NCBI GenBank assembly: GCA_015178975.1 | Contig: WHVD01000011.1 | Coordinates: 124,001-188,000, forward strand | DNA from: Hysterangium stoloniferum | Taxonomy: Eukaryota > Basidiomycota > Agaricomycetes > Hysterangiales > Hysterangiaceae | DNA length: 64,000 bases | Direction: 5' to 3' | Part shown: positions 54,301-64,000 of the stretch, piece by piece | Position numbering within the stretch: the stretch's first letter is position 1 | How the letters are laid out: each line of letters opens with the position of its first letter | Position numbers and translations under genes: made by a program | Notes under the pieces: model-generated | Seen by the model: the letters and a program-made list of their open reading frames with translations, nothing else | Database searches by the model: none | Told to the model about the DNA's origin: nothing

Positions 54301-56350
54301 AAGCAGAACATAACTACTCCGCTACAGAGCGAGAAGCGTTAGCTGCTAAAGAAGGATTGGTCCATTTCCAGCCCTTTATTGAGGGAGAACATATCCTTTT
54401 TATCACTGACCATGTGGCATTACAATGGGCCAGATCTTACGAAAATACTAATCGTCGACTGGCCGCATGGGGGGGCGGTATATGCTGCATACCCCGGTCT
54501 GGAAATCCTACATAGAGCGGGACGGATACACAGCAACGTTGACCCACTATCTAGACTTCCTCGAGTACCTGACTGTGCTAGCCCCATGAGAGACGATCTC
54601 TTATCAATTGTAGTGGATTCCTATAACCGGAATGATGACGAGACGTTATGGGAGAACAAACCAGCGGAAAAGGCCGTCTTTCTCACTCATCACGAGTTAG
54701 TCGAACCTGTCGGAACCATGGAAGAGGTCCCCCAAACGAATTGGGACTTGCACAACCTTCCCAGAAATGATGAAACTGATGAGGCGAATTTTACTCTCTC
54801 AAATCCACAATTGCTTATAGAGATCGACGAGAATTACGCTAAAGAACTTCGCGATGGATACCAGAAATATCCTGCCTTCAGAAAGCATTACACCACCAAT
54901 CCCATTTCTCCAAACATGGTAGCTACTCCTTCGCATTATTTCATCGGCAAGAATAAGCTATTGTTCATTCAAGATTCGGACTGGAAAAGTCGAATCTGCA
55001 TTCCTAAACAGCATGACGTCAACCATACTCAAGCTGATACATGATAACCCCTTTGAAGGAGCTCATGTGGGCGGTCACAGACTCTTTAAGCTGATAAAAG
55101 ACCGTTTCTTCTGGCCGAGGATGTTGCATGACTGCGTGGCGTATGCTCGCAGCTGTGACATATGCCAGAAAACTAAGGTTGATCATTCCGCTCGACAAGG
55201 AGCTCTTCGACCCGCAGATGTACCCCTAAGGCTGTTTGAGGTTGTCTCAATGAACCTGATTACTGGACTGCCTCCTTCTACAGAGGGTGCTTATTCAGCC
55301 ATCTTCATCACCGTGGATAAACTCACGTGTTTCTTAATTTGTGAACCCACAACTTCAGATCTATCTGCAGAAGGATTCGTGCGAATCTTCGTGAATAAAG
55401 TGGCCGCTCCTTTCGCCCTACCTTCAAGGATAATCTGTGATCGAGATAAGAGGTGGACCTGTAGGTTCTGGAGAGAGGTCTGCAAGGTATACGGAAGTGC
55501 CCTTGCAGTATCCTCATCTCACCATCCTCAGACCGACGGTCAAATGGAGAACGCCAATGCTATCGTGGAACAAATGCTCAGAGTGTACTGTGCCTCTTCG
55601 AAGGAGGAATGGTCTAAATGGACTCAAGTAGTGGCTCATACCTACAATTCCACGGTTCAAAGCTCAACAAGCTATGCGCCGGCCTTTTTGCTGATGGGCT
55701 ACTTACCAAGAGGAATGTCTCGCTGTCTAGGAGGGGATGACCCTGTGGTTCCCAGAGAATTATCGGATAGCCCTGTAGCCGACCAATGGATCTTAGAATT
55801 AGAAAACCATCGACAAGCGGTGCGGGATTCGATTGCGTGAGCACAAGAAACCCAAGCTCGCAGCTACAATAAGAGACGGAGATTGGTGGAAAATATCTCA
55901 GAGGGAGATTATGTTCTGATTAATCCCCATTCTCTCGAGCTCGTCGAGGCCAAGGGACCCGGAAGGAAACTTATACAAAGACAGATAGGGCCGTTCGAAG
56001 TCTTGGAGAAGATCAATCCTCAAGTCTTTTGACTCCACATTCCCTCGGAATATCAATTACACCCAGTGATTAATCGAGACCATCTTAAAAAGTACCATCT
56101 CTCCCCTAAGGAATTCGGATCCAGGGAGCTACTCGAGAATCCTCGAGAACTCAATCGTAACGACGAGGAGTACGAAGTAGAAGCTATAGTAGGGCACAAA
56201 AAGCATCGAAATTGACTCCTTTTCCAGGTTCAATGGAAAGGATATGGACCGGAGGAGGACACCTGGTTAAAGGGCAATGACTTTGTAATGCTCCCACTCT
56301 TCTTAGAGATTATAAGACTATTTATCAAATCTAATGATCATTTCACATTC
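51342..56350 (+). pseudogene. pol of Gypsy 2 with chromodomain, broken
   Basis: Order of parts: acidic N-terminal region; retropepsin-like protease with RLDAGADLSLIS and ILLGEDF; RT with GKPRVVIDFRKLNGLT, MPFGLRNGPSIFQRVM and LVYIDDIVIFSK (YIDD intact); RNase H (YTDASDFTLG, HNYSATEREALAA, FITDHVALQW); integrase zinc region (H, H, then CDICQK), core, and IRDHLKKYH-like C-terminal tail; chromodomain at about 56170-56290 (EEYEVEAIVGH, then VQWKGYGPEEDTW). Lesions: TGA at 51672, 52731, 54162, 55838, about 56030 and about 56213; TAG at about 54229; a G-run +1 frameshift at about 54475 and another shift at about 55020. The first integrase Asp is Asn (VVSMNLITGLP); the second Asp (IICDRDKRW) and Glu (GQMENAN) remain. 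Confidence 0.93.
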
Positions 56351-56529
56351 TTACGATGACAACACTATTTATCTACTTCTAACTCTACCCCCCCACTTTC
56401 ATCCCCCTCGGCCTTTCACCTCAATAACCGAGCGGAGATTGAAATTAATATAAAATACGTAAATTCGCTAAAGAAAATTTTATTCCCCCTATCTCTTCCC
56501 TCCACGTCAACCTCTCAAATCAGTTCACT
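56351..56529 (+). other. spacer between pol and the extra frame of Gypsy 2
   Basis: AT-rich and pyrimidine-rich leader-like sequence without coding content, ending AGTTCACTATG at the start of the extra frame. It suggests that this frame was translated from its own message or spliced message rather than as part of pol. Confidence 0.45.
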
Positions 56530-59030
56530 ATGTCGCAGGAACAACAACCCAGACCCAAATTCCCCAACTTCAAAAGAATACTGCGGCCCCAACCTATTAA
56601 TACCTCTACCACACCGTCTCATACTGAACAAGTCGAGCACTCCACAGGTAATTCTGGAACACCTTCATCAATACCCTCCGCTGCACAGGATGACACGGCG
56701 GGAACGTCCATCAACTCGGGGAACAGAACCGCCTTTACTCCATACGCTCCTCTCCCCAGATCCCGATTTCCCAATTTTAAAAGAATACCTCGACCTCAAA
56801 CAACAGTTCCTTCTTCCCCACCACCTCGAACAGAACCTGTCGAGTGGGTGGAGGAGACCTCATCGTCCATGAATCCTCTGCGGACGGACTCCATTTCAAA
56901 AGCTGCACCATGGTCCTCTGATACTTGGGGGGCTCCCTCGGGAACATGGAGTGACACCCCACCACCTTCTCGTAGTGTTTTCCCTTCTACCGAAGAGGAG
57001 ACCAAAAAGAAATGGCAGTCTGAGGCTTTCTCTGTGCAAGTCCAGGAGGAATTGAAAACACTTAAATGGAAGAGGAGAGAGGAGTACTTGGAAGGACAGT
57101 GGAGGATGGGGGCTAGGGATAATGTCCCTTCAAGGTGGACATGACAGGAATGGAGGAGAATGGAAGGGCATGACAATCCTTCAACCATCGCTCCCCCTTC
57201 AGGTCATAAATGGACGGATTTTGCTGAAACAGATTGCAGTGACCGAGGCACGCCATGTGTTCAGAGTGTGGGACAGAAAAGTAGGAAAGGAAAAGATGGG
57301 ATCACCTTCTACGATTGGGACAAAATACGAAGGATCAAATTACAAAGCATTGCATTGTGACGTGGGGACGGAGTTGCACTACCTCCCAGACCCACTTTAC
57401 AATGTGGACCTCAGGCACGGACCTACCGAATGGGGCCCAGTGATCTTTCATCTGACTCGGAGGATGACCAACCGCGCTACCCCACCTACGACAGCAAGTA
57501 CCTCGGTGCTGACTGTCATGAAGGCTTCCTACTCCCTGACGACATTCACTTTTTCACGAGTGATCCTAACCAACGATGAAAGCTACCGACTTCCGTTAGA
57601 GTTTGGAGGGGGTATCATCCAGCCGACTCTGCTACACCATCCGGCTCCACTCACCTCCCCCCACCTCCACCGGTCTCTTCTGTACCCCCATTACAGCGCT
57701 TTACTCCCTTTTCAGAGTTACCGGGAGGTCTTGTACCATCCACTGACCTGCCTTCTCTTCCCCCTATACCGTTACCCCTCCCCTTCATGGGACATTCCCT
57801 TCTATCACCGTCCTCACCCGCACCCGAGCCTTCTCCAGCACTGCAGCTGATCTCACCCCTCCACACGTCACCTGACCCTCTCGTTGCCTCCCACTCTACT
57901 CCAACGCCATTGCTCCCTGCAGTATCAGACACTCCCCTTATTTCCTTGATAGCGCGGAGTCCACCACCCATCTCTCCCTACTCCCATTGCATTTCTCTGG
58001 GAAGCCCCATTCAATATCCTAACATTACATTAATGGATGTTGATCACCCTATCTTGGAAGTTCTCACAACGCCTATGGAGGAAGTCCTTGAAGCGCCTCT
58101 CTCCGCCACATACGTCTCCAAGGAACCCCCCCCAGCAACAGAAGTCTTCGAGGAGCCTCCCCCTTTAAGCGAAAAGGCAAAAGGGAAGTGAAAAACCGAT
58201 ATTCAGGCTGACGAGCCCCTTGTCATTGACCCTCCCCCGGCCCACCCCATTCGCAGCCCCCCGCCGCAGCCACCCTCTCCCTTCTACTCTCAGGACATGG
58301 CTGGCCCCTCTCGTCCCTTTCAGTCAAGCTGGATGCATGTGTCCATTAATTACCCCTCCGATATCTTCACTGTGGGATGCACATTAACGCGACTGGGACC
58401 AACCCTATGGCACCCCCTCCTTAAGGGGCATATTCAGGGGTATAGCGGGTCTCTCACGTTGTCGGACCGCATGAGTACGTTTTACTTGTGCGTCAATGAC
58501 CCTAAGGAACAGCTGCATTTAGTGGAGGATATCAAATGGGTGGAACTCTCCATGTTTCACTCCTTACTTGTCAACTCCTCTTGTGTTCTTCATGAACACA
58601 CACCAATCCACTCAGCAGTGGACCTCGTCAACTTGTTGGAGCAACTGTTGCCGGATTCGGACACTCCCAGAGGCATCTCCCCTGGGGGAGACATGAGCTC
58701 CACACCGCTCATCACTCCTACCCCGCCATCCCTACACCCTCGACCCCCTCTCATTGCCTGCATTACTGACGCTTCCACTGATCGCATTCGCGCCGTAATT
58801 CGAATGCGCCAGAAGGCCTACGGTCGTTGGGTCTCATCGATCCAAAAGCTGGATGGGTTGACATCCGCCAATGATGCTTCAAAGTGGGAGGACATCGCTC
58901 TTTCCTTTCGTGCCAAGCATTTCGCCTGGGGCAACGCTATCCTACACCTTGGGGGTTCATCACAGGACACATGGGGAGGAGTTCCAAGCGTCCTTCAACA
59001 CCTTCTTTGACATAGCTCTTCGACCTGGGG
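56530..59030 (+). pseudogene. extra 3' frame of Gypsy 2, unknown function
   Basis: I do not recognise this protein. One phase runs from ATG 56530 to 59010 (827 codons) with only four stops, all TGA (57142, 57358, 57577, 58189). A last frameshift then lets the sequence continue SFNTFFDIALRPGG through the polypurine tract to the 3' LTR. Visible parts: an N-terminal duplicated motif (FPNFKRILRPQ and FPNFKRIPRPQ), a charged helical stretch (EEETKKKWQSEAFSVQVQEE), a long Pro/Ser-rich middle, then a folded-looking C-terminal region (MHVSINYPSDIFTVGCTLTR, VKWVEL-type) and helical IRAVIRMRQKAYGRWVSSIQ. There is no zinc knuckle, signal peptide or membrane segment, so it is neither a normal gag nor an envelope protein. 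Confidence 0.7.
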
Positions 59031-59035
59031 GGCAC
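59022..59035 (+). other. polypurine tract of Gypsy 2
   Basis: CCTGGGGGGCAC lies directly before the 3' LTR and encodes Pro-Gly-Gly in the extra frame, so coding and priming functions overlap. Confidence 0.6.
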
Positions 59036-59670
59036 TGTGAGAGGTATGGCGAAATACACTCAGGAAATATAGTCAGATGAGCTCTTACTATATTCCCTTT
59101 ATTATTTCTGTTTTCTCTCTTCTATTATATATCTATAATTAGTTCGACGACCTATGTATACGGTACATCGACTCTTGTGGGTGCATACACGCCAGACTTA
59201 TGTATCCTAGCGCCCGTAGTTTAGAACTCAGACACTTTTTACACCGCAACCATGACTTACCCAGACACCTGTTAGTGTCCTGTAAGTTGTGATTGGTGTA
59301 TCGTCTCGACCGTCACAGACAGGCTTTAGCTATCTACTCTATCAGAGTTTCAAACTGTACCAGTCAAAACTCAATCCTTATCTCAACTCGCGTGGACCAC
59401 ATCCACGCTACTCTATTATTCGACTCTCTAGTTACTCTACTTTACACTTGAGCAGTCGTTCAGAATCGCACTTGACAGTCGATTCTACTTATTTGTTCTA
59501 GCTCTTTACCTTATTCTAGATAGCTACTTCTCTCTCTACCGTATTGAACTAAGTAGTCAATACACATTCAGTCTGTATTAGACTTCGACAGTCAATACAT
59601 CTTAGTGTCGTTCCTAAACAGTCAATATTCTTCATATATAGAACAGTTACAACTTCCACTACTCTTCACA
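59036..59670 (+). repeat. 3' LTR of Gypsy 2
   Basis: 635 bp, TGTGAGAGGTATGG to ACTACTCTTCACA, with TGTGA/TCACA inverted ends. Rich in short repeats of GTCAATA and CAGTC type near its 3' side. No second copy in the window. Confidence 0.85.
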
Positions 59671-60322
59671 CCGCCTCTGTCTATGTCTGACCTCGTCCCA
59701 CACATCAGTCACTGGATCCCACTCAGAAACCCGTCATCGCTCTAACTGAGCCCCGTTCCCATTTTAGTCAAATGACCTGTCATGATTTGGACTCTGCTCC
59801 CGCTCTATTTCTCATTATGGTTTATGATTTGTCATGATTCGGACTCCGCTCCATTCTGTCTCATTCCTAACACCAAATTTGGTGTTTACTATTCCCGTTT
59901 TATGTTTTGCTAGTTTCATTTCATTATTACTGGATTTGGTATGTCATTCATTCCACGGTCTATTTAGTCTGGCAGATGTTGTATATACAATCCAGTCAGA
60001 AAATTGGCTTAGATTCCCCCCAGTAATCTAATACATTTTCCACTCTAAACTCCTACTTGAATTACACTGCTCATGCTAGTTGGAGCCCACAGGCTCCTGC
60101 ACATCTATCTCTCTTACCTATCTCGACTCACGACCTCTCGACCCATGACCTCCGACCTACGACCCTTGACCATGAACCCCACCTGGACTCCCCAGGATTC
60201 CCATCCACCTGTCTGAAATTGGACAACACGATCTTGCGAGGGTGCAGCCTATAAGCTGAAGCCAAGTCCTACCAGATATTCCACAGGTTTCTCTAGAGAC
60301 CTGCCGTGTACGTACCCTAACA
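59671..60322 (+). repeat. LTR copy L9 (5'-truncated)
   Basis: TGTTA-family LTR from the middle (CTGTCTATGTCTGACC) to its 3' end (GTACCCTAACA). It begins exactly at the end of the Gypsy 2 LTR, showing that Gypsy 2 had inserted into it. Confidence 0.85.
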
Positions 60323-61177
60323 GCTAATTATCTAAGTTCTATCAGCTTCACAACAACTCTTAGGGTTATTAAATCCTTAATAAATCTAAGAAGACTCTTA
60401 CTGAAATCCCTGCCAACACTTGGATTATTCAAGGCCATCCCTTAAGCTAGTGAATTAATCAAGTACAAGCACACAGGAAAATCTGACATACATTATTTTC
60501 TCTATTAATAAATTATTTAACTCTTTGTTAAATATCTATTAATAGTTACAAATAACTATACAAGAAACCGAAGCTTTATATCAAGTCTCTGCTAAGTTAC
60601 TGTGCATACATATACTCAGCTTCTAGCCCCTGTTCTAAGGAATAGTTGTTTATTTGCTAAAAGAGTTACATATTGTTCTTTTGAACTTTCAATAATTAAA
60701 ATAAGCATTGATTTGAGTTGTTTAAGCTTAATAGCGCAGCTCATTAATCTATCAGTATTTAAATTACTGGACCTTTGCTTATTTTATTGTTGAAGCTCTG
60801 TAACACTATAGCATATATTGAGCTATCTGAGAGAAACCCCTAAATACCTTACAACTATTTATACTATTTATTTGATATTTATTTAGTATTTTTTATTTAT
60901 GAAAATCTGAGAAGAACACTAAAAATGGCATGTATACACCCTACAGTGCATAGCCACACTTCAGCACTTATGTAATCCTGCCTGGTGCTGTGTAGGTCTG
61001 CATGGCATACTAGTGCTTGCATAGGCACTGACTGCTTTTGCAGTGCCGGCATATAAGGAGGCCCCATGGACACACAGTACGAAGCACTGTGTGTCCATCA
61101 GGGTGTAGGTGGTGGCGTCCTTATGGTGACAGTTTGTGACAATGATGGTGATGGTGGCTTTGTGATAGTGGTGGCGG
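60323..61177. other. AT-rich spacer with TATA-linked hairpin
   Basis: No gene. Around 61000-61170 the composition changes to GC-richer: a TATA-like ATATAAGG (61051-61058) is followed by a perfect 13-bp inverted repeat (61066-61098), then GTGGTGGCG-type repeats. It may be the promoter end of an unclassified repeat. Confidence 0.4.
61066..61098 (+). other. 13-bp perfect hairpin just downstream of a TATA box
   Basis: Arms ATGGACACACAGT (61066-61078) and ACTGTGTGTCCAT (61086-61098) with loop ACGAAGC. Starts 8 bp after ATATAAGG, so it would be at or near the 5' end of a transcript. Confidence 0.75.
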
Positions 61178-61625
61178 TGTGATGTATTAGCCTTATTTTA
61201 ATACTATCTTCTGAAAAAGGAGTCCAATGCTCTATCAAATTGTGCAAATACTCAATTCACTGCAAGGTAAGATAATTTAATTTGATATTAATCAGTGGCA
61301 GCCTGAATAGACTTAGAACCCCTGAAGTCAAGAGTTCACTTGAATATATGCACCCTACTTCACAAAGAAGGTTTTGAGAGCTGCTTTTGCAAGCTGTTCT
61401 TTTTCTGTGAAAACAATTACTAAAATTTGAATAACAGTTCACTGATTCCAAAACTAGATTCAACTTCGATTCTAGCTAGTTTATATATATGTATTTTATA
61501 CTATTTATCAAACAGTAGAAATATTTATAAACAGGCCAAAAGATTAGATATAGAATAAAACACTATTTGGCTAATATATGCCTTATTTACACCAATCTAC
61601 AGGGTCTACTGTGATACTAACTTAA

Positions 61626-63035
61626 TGTTACAACTGGAAATCCCACTGGACTCTGGGCACTAACTTATATACACTCACACCCTACATGCACCAATCATCA
61701 GTTTACCAGAAACCTGCCGGACTCCATACGTCAGACCTGTCCACACTCAACCTTTGTTACTTCATGTATCAGTCACTGGAATACCCACTGGACTCTGCTC
61801 CTGTCTATCTGTTAAGAACAGAAAGCTGACTGATGTTGGTAGGCCGATGGGGACCAAATGGAAGGACTTGGCTTCAGCTTTTGTCCTGTGCCCTCACAAG
61901 TTACTGTCGGGTGTCCTTAAGTTTCAGGCAGGCAAAAACTAGTCCTATTGAATTCCTCATGGTGAGTTACCGATCTGAAACTGAAGGATAAGTCGAGTGT
62001 CAGGCCAGGGGGGTCAGAGACTGAGGATGGGCAAGCACATGCAGAGGTGGAGAGTGGGATACTTAGAGTAAGGCTTATGAGAGATGTACATATGTGGGTG
62101 TTTTGAGTCGATATTCTGATTGTCTAGTAGTGATATTACAGCAGGCTATATACGAGTTATCGGTGTCTAGAAACTACTAACTAAAGGAAGAGTGGAGAAT
62201 ACTATCAACAAATAAACTTGACTAGAAACTGGTAGGTCACAATAATATCGGAAGCTGTTATTAGCCGAGTGGGATTATGAGAAAAGTAAATAGTCCAAGG
62301 GTTACAAGTATATACAGGCATACAGAGTGTTGGATGTATATAGGGTGGAGTCCAGGTCCCAGCTGGGTGTCCGGTAGTGGGTATAGAGAGTTGGGTACAG
62401 ATAGGGTGGGGTGCATACAGAGAGTCAGGCATAAACAAGTTGATGTGTGGCCTCTGGTGGGAACTCCAGTTGTAACTATACAACATAGAGGGTCAGGAGC
62501 ATGTAGGATGGGGTCTGGGGTCTGGAGGCTGGTGGGTTTTCTGCTTCCTGACACTCTGCCCCATTCCATTCCGTTCCTAACACCAAGTGTGGTGTTTATT
62601 TATCTCATTTCATGTTTGCTAGTTTAGTTTTCATTATTACTGGATTTGGTATGTTATTCATTCCACAGTCTACATATATAGTCTGACAGATGTTGTACAT
62701 ACAATCCAGTCAGAAAATCAGCTTAGATTCTTCCCAGTAATCTCAGTATAATTTCCACTCTATTCTCCTCTTTGAAACACACTGCTCTTACTCATCAGAG
62801 CCCACAGGCTCCGACCCATCTATCACTTGACCTCTGACTTATATATCTATCTCGACTCCCCAACCTCTCTACCCACAAACCCCTCCCAGACTCCCTGGGA
62901 TTCCCATCTGCCTGTTTGAAATTGGACAAGATGATCTCATGAGGGCACAACCTATAAGCTGAAGCCAAGTCCTACCGGCTTTCCTGCAGGTTTCTCCGGA
63001 AACCCTCCAATAAGCTCCATGTATGACTTTTAACA
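61626..63035 (+). repeat. LTR copy L10, hosting L11
   Basis: TGTTA-family LTR (TGTTACAACTGGAAATCC to TTTTAACA) inserted into the 2-kb LTR copy within TAACTTATCAGG; the flanks share ACTTA. L11 occupies 61810-62553, and some of L10 is missing at that point (about 100 bp), so insertion was accompanied or followed by deletion. Confidence 0.82.
61810..62553 (-). repeat. LTR copy L11 (variant family)
   Basis: Minus-strand LTR-like unit, forward-read ends TGTTAAGAAC and TTCCTGACA. Its part at 61990-62330 matches, in opposite orientation, the last 260 bp of the window (L12), so both belong to a TGTTA-type subfamily that differs from L1-L10. Confidence 0.7.
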
Positions 63036-63460
63036 ACTTATCAGGATCTTAATGTAGTCTTAAGGATCTTGTGGTGATATTCTCAGTATTTATTTATGCT
63101 GAAAACCAGGAGAATTGTACTTCTAATCTCAAACAATGATAACAAGATTGTTTATTACTTTAGTTGATAGCCAACAACTCAATTAGAGGTGGATAAGTAA
63201 TAAAGGAAAGCCAGCTACTCAACTAAGAGGTTGCAAAGGGAACAGTTGATATGTTTATTTATTTATTATTGATTGATAACCAACAGCTCAACTAGAGGTG
63301 GCTAAGGGATTAGATTATGCCAACAGCTCAACTAGAGGTGGCAATGGGATTAGTTTATGTCAACAGCTCAACTAGAGGTGACTAAGTGTTTGTATGTATT
63401 TGTCCAATAGCCCAACTAGGGATGGAATATAACTGTGGATACAGTGGCACACTGATGTGG

Positions 63461-64000
63461 TGTTACAACCATGTTACAACCATGTCACAACCCGATGGTC
63501 CCTGAGGATATTACTGTCTACTGATGTTTCAAGTTATTGATCAAGTCATTGTATTGGAAACCATTGGTCATCCAACACTGATGTATACCTTCATGGTGAT
63601 CAAACCCCATTTACGCCCCTGTCAAATTATACTTGTACTATCTGGTTATACTTTGATATGTCCCCTTTTTACTAGATTGATCCACTCTACACTATGTTTC
63701 ACATATGCCTGTATATACTTGTAACCCTTGGACTATTTCCTTTTCTTGTAATCCTGCTCTCGGCTAATCATGGCTTCCAATATTATCGTAACCTACCGGT
63801 TTCTAGTCAAGTTTATTTGTTGATAATATTCTCCACTCTTCCCTTAGTTAGTAGTTTCTAGATGCCAATAACTTGTATATAGACCCACTGTAATGTAGCT
63901 ACTAGGCAATCAGAATATCGACTCAGCACATCTCTCATAAGCCTTACTCTAAGTATCCCACTCTCCACCTCTACATGCACTCACCCACCCTCAGTCTCTG
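63461..64000 (+). repeat. LTR copy L12, runs past the window end
   Basis: Starts TGTTACAACCATG right after the truncated 2-kb LTR copy and is the reverse complement of L11 over its later part (CCTACCGGTTTCTAGTCAAG to CCTCAGTCTCTG). Incomplete at the window edge. Confidence 0.7.

Larger units (their letters stand above)
51342..59670 (+). mobile_element. Ty3/Gypsy chromovirus 2, 5'-truncated
   Basis: Retains the protease-to-chromodomain pol region, an extra downstream frame (56530 to about 59030) and a 3' LTR. No 5' LTR or upstream gag is present. The right end sits inside a TGTTA-family LTR fragment (L9), but the matching left piece of that LTR is not found, so the 5' part was lost or rearranged. 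Confidence 0.9.
61178..63460 (-). repeat. second copy of the 2-kb LTR, truncated and interrupted
   Basis: Reverse-strand copy of the R/U5-like half of the LTR at 29934-31969 (starts TGTGATGTATTAGCC; matches CTGAATAGACTTAGAACCCC and CAGTGGCACACTGATGTGG). It is interrupted by LTR L10 at 61626-63035 and cut at 63460 by LTR L12. The U3 half with TATA and the 19-bp array is missing. The spaced CTCAACTAGAGGTG motifs are retained (63175-63425). Confidence 0.85.

Noticed and set aside
51342-59010. TGA read as an amino acid (recoded stop) in Gypsy 2
   Set aside because: The same frames also carry frameshifts, a TAG and an integrase Asp to Asn change. Mutational decay at CpG explains the TGA excess better than recoding.
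59671-60322. Matching left flank for Gypsy 2 inside LTR L9
   Set aside because: The 5' part of this LTR is not found before 51342, so a clean target-site duplication for Gypsy 2 cannot be claimed.

Overview
The window looks like nuclear DNA of a filamentous basidiomycete, probably an Agaricomycete. The evidence is host genes split by many GT-AG introns of about 50-75 nt, a fungal gene repertoire, and a transposon mix (chromovirus-type and other Ty3/Gypsy elements, Helitron, Tc1/mariner, many solo LTRs). The genus cannot be fixed from sequence alone; the repeat load would suit a large ectomycorrhizal genome.

Layout. 1-8.5 kb is a gene island: an HD-domain phosphohydrolase (-), a ZIP zinc transporter (+), a possible uncharacterised gene (-), a NUDIX diphosphoinositol-polyphosphate phosphatase-like gene (+) and a bHLH transcription factor (-). 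From 8.5 kb almost everything is repetitive: a dispersed GC-hairpin repeat (8.5-10 kb), an 18-copy TATTC microsatellite and a 2-kb purine-rich minisatellite (10.4-12.5 kb), a decayed autonomous Helitron on the minus strand (about 12.5-20 kb), and an LTR/Tc1 graveyard (20-35 kb). This graveyard holds a four-level stack of LTRs inserted into one another at 29.2-33.7 kb. A Ty3/Gypsy element with both LTRs and a perfect 5-bp target duplication lies at 35.2-42.1 kb; it landed on the ATG of an older gag-like frame. After more solo LTRs and a third Tc1 element (43.7-47 kb) comes one probable host-type gene, an RHS/Crinkler-like P-loop protein (47.8-50.0 kb). A 5'-truncated chromodomain Gypsy element (51.3-59.7 kb) follows, with an unusual 830-codon extra frame between the chromodomain and the 3' LTR. 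The window ends in nested LTR fragments.

How it works together. The island genes serve unrelated housekeeping or regulatory roles and do not form a cluster. The transposons are mostly dead. Their reading frames are broken by a few frameshifts and by many in-frame stops, nearly all TGA. That pattern fits loss of CGA arginine codons by deamination of methylated CpG, or a RIP-like process. Catalytic residues are also lost in at least two elements (integrase Asp to Asn, Tc1 Glu to Lys).

Best candidates for something not described before: the extra downstream frame of the 51-59 kb Gypsy element; a roughly 2-kb LTR whose transcribed part carries seven spaced copies of a CACCTCTTGTTGAG-like motif that is kept in a second, diverged copy; and Tc1 elements whose roughly 210-bp terminal repeats are themselves bounded by inverted copies of the terminal motif. 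Exon coordinates come from hand splicing and should be treated as models.
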